From NCBI GenBank assembly GCA_028565635.1, contig JAOXYB010071390.1:1-10278 (forward strand): 10,278 nucleotides of DNA, in the 5' to 3' direction. The notes under the pieces are model-generated. The model did not search any database. It had not been told where the DNA came from and saw only the letters and a list, made by a program, of their open reading frames with translations. The position numbers were made by a program, and so were the translations under genes. The stretch comes from Phoronis ovalis (Eukaryota > Phoronida > Phoronidae). Positions 8,401 through 10,278 of the stretch are shown here, in pieces; positions within the stretch are counted from its first letter, which is position 1, and each line of letters begins with the position of its first letter.

Positions 8401-10146
8401 TTAATCGCTCGCTGAAAAATTAAAAAATTCTATTAATGCCTCTTGTGATTTGTCTAGAATCAGATCAAACATATTTTAATTTATCATTTCATCGTTTTAA
8501 ATTTCACAAAATGAAAAAACATTTATGTTATCAAACTATTTTTCCCTGATTTTAGCTAGCTCAGTTTTTTTAAACTTTTACAAATTTGGATAATATCGTA
8601 ATTACATAGCACTTATTTTGTACAACAATTCACAGTTCACAATGGTGCAGGTTGACAAAAAAGTGATAAACACTGAATAAAGTTTGAAAGAGTCACCTTT
8701 TGACACTGCTTCTTGATGTGGCAGAAGCCCTGGAACCTTGTGTAGCATATGACCGTTCACTGTCAGGAGTACCAGTCCTCAGCTGTCTTCTTCTAGCTGT
8801 ATCAGAACTATCTCGCAGCCCAGATGCTTGCGAGTAGCTAGGATCTACAAATATGGTGCATAATGTATTTTGGACCAGCTGACAGTAAAATGCCACGATA
8901 CAACTTTACTCAAGTTTGACCTTAACGCTTAATCATTTTTTAATATTATTTTTTATTTGTTAATGCTGAATATTTATTCTTTTTTTTCCACCTATCATGC
9001 TCATGACATGTCCCACTAGTTGGAACTACACTCTGATTCTTACCCTGTGTAGCTCTGAGTTTATCCATCTTTGCCCGTCTTTGTTCTGTTTCATGTTTCA
9101 CAGACTCTGTTGTGCTGACATCTGTTTCAGACCATTCCTGCTGGTTGCTGGCAACTGATGACAGCTCAGCAGATTTTAAAGATGGCTTCAATCCTCGTGA
9201 TCTAAAAGAAATGAAATAAGATACAACTTTCTGGTTAAGGAGAAATGCACATAACCTACACCATCAGAACAGTTGAGAATCACTTATTTGTCATGTCAAG
9301 AAGATGAGACATTCACTTGTCTGTATATCTACAACAAATAGTTTAACATGTCAAATAAATATGTAAGAAACTGACAACAAAATGTCAGTAAGCACTTTGA
9401 GCTTTATAAATATGTTTTGACTTCCAATTGATCTCATAGATATCTTTCTTAAAAATTTCATACCAAAAAAATAGCAACAAAGGATTTTTTGTATGTTATA
9501 TTATCTAAAACGAAATATTACATTACAAGAAACAATAACTAAATTTGAAGTAATTTTCTAATCCCTCACCTGTGCTTTCCTTTGCCAGGCTGCCCAGATT
9601 GCCGACTGCTCTCCGACCCAATAAAGCCACTGTCTACATCCGTAGTAGCTCTACTTCCAGTTCGAGGCACTGACTTTCTTGAATGAGTCGGAGTTGACAG
9701 TCCGCTGTCTGCAATACTGCTGTGACTACCCAATACATTCTGAATCAGATAAAAACATGAATAATTCTTTAAAAAGTTATTAAACGATAGCTTAAAGTTT
9801 TTGAAAGTATTTCATTGACCATAGACAATAAAAAACGCACACACACAATGTGGCCGACTCCTTAATCAGAATTTATTATTAATACTTAATTTTGGAAAAA
9901 AAGAAAATTCTATGGTTTTCAGAATTTTGGAATAATTAATACATTTATTTGTATATAGGCAATGAAATTCTGTGCAGTACATGAACATTTGAATAACACT
10001 GTAAGTAAACATACTTGTCTGGTGTTAAGTCTGTTTGGTCTCTGAGACATTTTAGTTACTCCTCCACCTCTCTTCCTGTCTTCCGGTGCTGACGACTCAT
10101 ACATTTCTTCTTCACTCCTCGAATCATTGCATGCTCTGGCATTGTT
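5249..10146 (-). CDS. AKNA: AKNA-family protein, C-terminal part (eight exons, 5' end beyond the window)
   Basis: Vertebrate AKNA was first described as an AT-hook transcription factor acting on CD40/CD40L, and later as a centrosomal (subdistal appendage) protein that organises microtubules and promotes delamination of neural progenitors. Exons, in transcript order: 10146-10015, 9739-9570, 9201-9044, 8844-8697, 8411-6909, 6575-6411, 5878-5803, 5413-5249. All borders are GT..AG, and they join in phase to 2517 nt (838 aa plus stop). Landmarks in the same order as in human AKNA (from memory): DSGFIGSESSR (80-90; human DSGFLGSE), a short coiled coil ERLKQLQDEIEKLRLEV (204-220; human LQEEVSRLRLRL), CPLCGG (536-541; human CPLCGQ), a Pro/Val/Tyr-rich stretch, and a final amphipathic helix LDNSLDAATQAAKEMK...SL (about 791-815; human LNKALSRAVQAAES). 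The AKNA domain itself and the start codon are expected upstream, off the right edge. No RGRP AT-hook core is visible. Almost all of the rest looks disordered. Confidence 0.87.
5414..5802 (-). other. AKNA intron between the last two coding exons
   Basis: 389 bp, GTAAGA to TTTTTTTTTCAG. It contains one 70-codon + strand open frame (5616-5828) that crosses the exon border, with no recognisable content; I regard it as chance. No other structure is seen. Confidence 0.75.
5803..5878 (-). CDS. AKNA: AKNA-like short basic exon
   Basis: 76 nt between CTTTTAG and GTAAGA, encoding SGNRSRKSKNKSLHGTVSYS and then acidic EDERE (760-784). The basic stretch next to an acidic patch precedes the C-terminal helix, much as the basic RRHRHS segment does in human AKNA (from memory). 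The basic run could serve as a nuclear localisation signal; that is inference. Confidence 0.82.
5879..6410 (-). other. AKNA intron (532 bp)
   Basis: Largest intron in the window, GTGAGT to TTTTAG. AT-rich, with no open frame of note, no repeats and no RNA gene that I can see. Confidence 0.75.
6411..6575 (-). CDS. AKNA: AKNA-like exon (YYVREYEEVENP)
   Basis: 165 nt between CATTTCAG and GTGAGT. It completes Gly704 and encodes PHTYIPVELHTTPV, a Ser/Thr-rich stretch and VRYYVREYEEVENPGSDIEY, ending two bases into Arg759. No known domain; the phases agree with both neighbours. Confidence 0.83.
6576..6908 (-). other. AKNA intron after the large exon
   Basis: 333 bp, GTAGAT to TTTCAG. Nothing beyond intronic AT-rich sequence is seen. 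The first G of the donor follows AGG, so GG|GT slippage by one base is possible, but only one choice keeps the frame with the next exon. Confidence 0.75.
6909..8411 (-). CDS. AKNA: AKNA-like large exon (coiled coil, DRY-rich region, CPLCGG, VQ-rich tail)
   Basis: 1503 nt in one internal exon, between AATTTTTCAG and AGG|GTAGAT, far longer than any other exon here. It encodes residues 204-703. In order: a short coiled coil with Leu/Ile heptad spacing (204-222); a stretch very rich in Asp, Arg, Tyr, Asn and Pro (about 345-489); CPLCGG with a following histidine cluster (536-554); and a Pro/Val/Gln/Tyr-rich tail with recurring Val-Gln pairs (about 602-685). All but the first and third look disordered. 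Open frames on other strands across this exon are shadows. Confidence 0.9.
7358..7414 (-). other. CPLCGG plus histidine cluster (possible metal-binding knuckle)
   Basis: Residues 536-554 of the partial AKNA-like protein: C536-x2-C539-GG, then H545-x-H547, then H551, H552 and H554. CxxC followed by paired histidines at this spacing could bind zinc. Human AKNA carries CPLCG at the corresponding place (from memory), so the cysteine pair is probably conserved. The histidine cluster is seen only in this sequence, and binding is inference. Confidence 0.5.
8697..8844 (-). CDS. AKNA: AKNA-like exon (Ser/Arg-rich)
   Basis: 148 nt between TTTGTAG and GTGACT. It encodes PSYSQASGLRDSSDTARRR and SERSYATQGSRASATSRSS, a Ser/Arg-rich disordered segment just before the coiled coil. 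Its last two bases (AG) join with C of the next exon to give Ser203. Confidence 0.82.
9044..9201 (-). CDS. AKNA: AKNA-like exon (polar, Glu/Arg/Lys end)
   Basis: 158 nt, completing Arg101 and ending with one base of Asp154 (CAGG|GTAAGA). It encodes SRGLKPSLKS...EWSETDVSTTES and then a charged, probably helical stretch KHETEQRRAKMDKLRATQ. No known domain. The frame is fixed by the neighbours on both sides; reading on past the donor is intronic. Confidence 0.82.
9202..9569 (-). other. AKNA intron (368 bp)
   Basis: Runs from GTGAGG to TTTTAG between the DSGFIGSE exon and the next one. AT-rich; I see no gene, repeat or structured element in it. Confidence 0.75.
9570..9739 (-). CDS. AKNA: AKNA-like exon with DSGFIGSESSR
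   Basis: 170 nt, phase 0 in and 2 out, between GATTCAG and GTGAGG. It encodes ADSGLSTPTHSRKSVPRTGSR and then DVDSGFIGSESSR, the block that matches vertebrate AKNA best. The Ser/Thr-Pro and DSG motifs suggest phosphorylation sites; DSGxxS is also the form of a beta-TrCP degron, which is inference only here. Confidence 0.87.
10015..10146 (-). CDS. AKNA: AKNA-like exon (first one in the window)
   Basis: 132 nt, phase 0 at both ends, between ATATTTCAG and GTATGT. It encodes 44 polar residues including SEEEMYESSAPEDRKRGGG and a basic RPNRLNTRQ end. No known domain. It joins in frame to the next exon (NTRQ|NVLGSHSS). Upstream exons lie beyond 10278, so this is not the first exon: there is no start Met in a sensible context and an acceptor site precedes it. 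Confidence 0.8.
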
Positions 10147-10278
10147 CTGAAATATTATGAACAGAATGTAATATTTCATTATCTAGAGACCAGAATAAAA
10201 AGGTACAGAAACAGAACAGCTTTTGCAGTACATCAGAATCATAATTACTCTTTAGAAAGAAATTCACGCAAGTTAACA

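Overview
The window is animal nuclear DNA. Both genes are broken into exons by short AT-rich introns (about 190-530 bp) with GT...AG ends, there are no bacterial-style operons or ribosome binding sites, and both products are metazoan families. The Hen1 protein looks arthropod-like to me, perhaps a hemimetabolous insect, but that is an impression from residue patterns and not a placement.

Two convergent protein-coding genes explain most of the window. On the + strand, 1053-4108 holds a complete six-exon gene for the small-RNA 2'-O-methyltransferase Hen1 (HENMT1/Pimet). The exons join in phase into 494 codons with every catalytic-site residue in place. On the - strand, from the right edge (10146) down to 5249, lie the last eight coding exons visible here of an AKNA-family gene (microtubule-organising / AT-hook protein). 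They join in phase into 838 codons and a stop; the 5' part of this gene lies beyond the right edge.

Layout: 1-1052 is the upstream flank and probable 5' UTR of Hen1, with a degenerate repeat patch at about 139-307. Hen1 exons and introns occupy 1053-4108. 4109-5248 is the tail-to-tail intergenic region holding both 3' UTRs, with candidate poly(A) signals on each strand and a decayed tandem duplication running over the AKNA stop codon. 5249-10146 holds AKNA exons and introns, including one 1503-bp internal exon that encodes a short coiled coil, an Asp/Arg/Tyr-rich disordered stretch, a CPLCGG plus histidine cluster and a Val-Gln/Pro-rich tail. 10147-10278 is intron of the same gene.

The two genes have no evident functional link: Hen1 caps piRNA/siRNA 3' ends with a methyl group, while AKNA acts at centrosomes and microtubules in vertebrates. 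I found no mobile element with coding capacity, no RNA gene, no CRISPR array and no convincing new system. The points most worth a second look are the CPLCGG/His cluster, the duplication over the AKNA stop, and a phase-compatible cryptic exon inside Hen1 intron 5.
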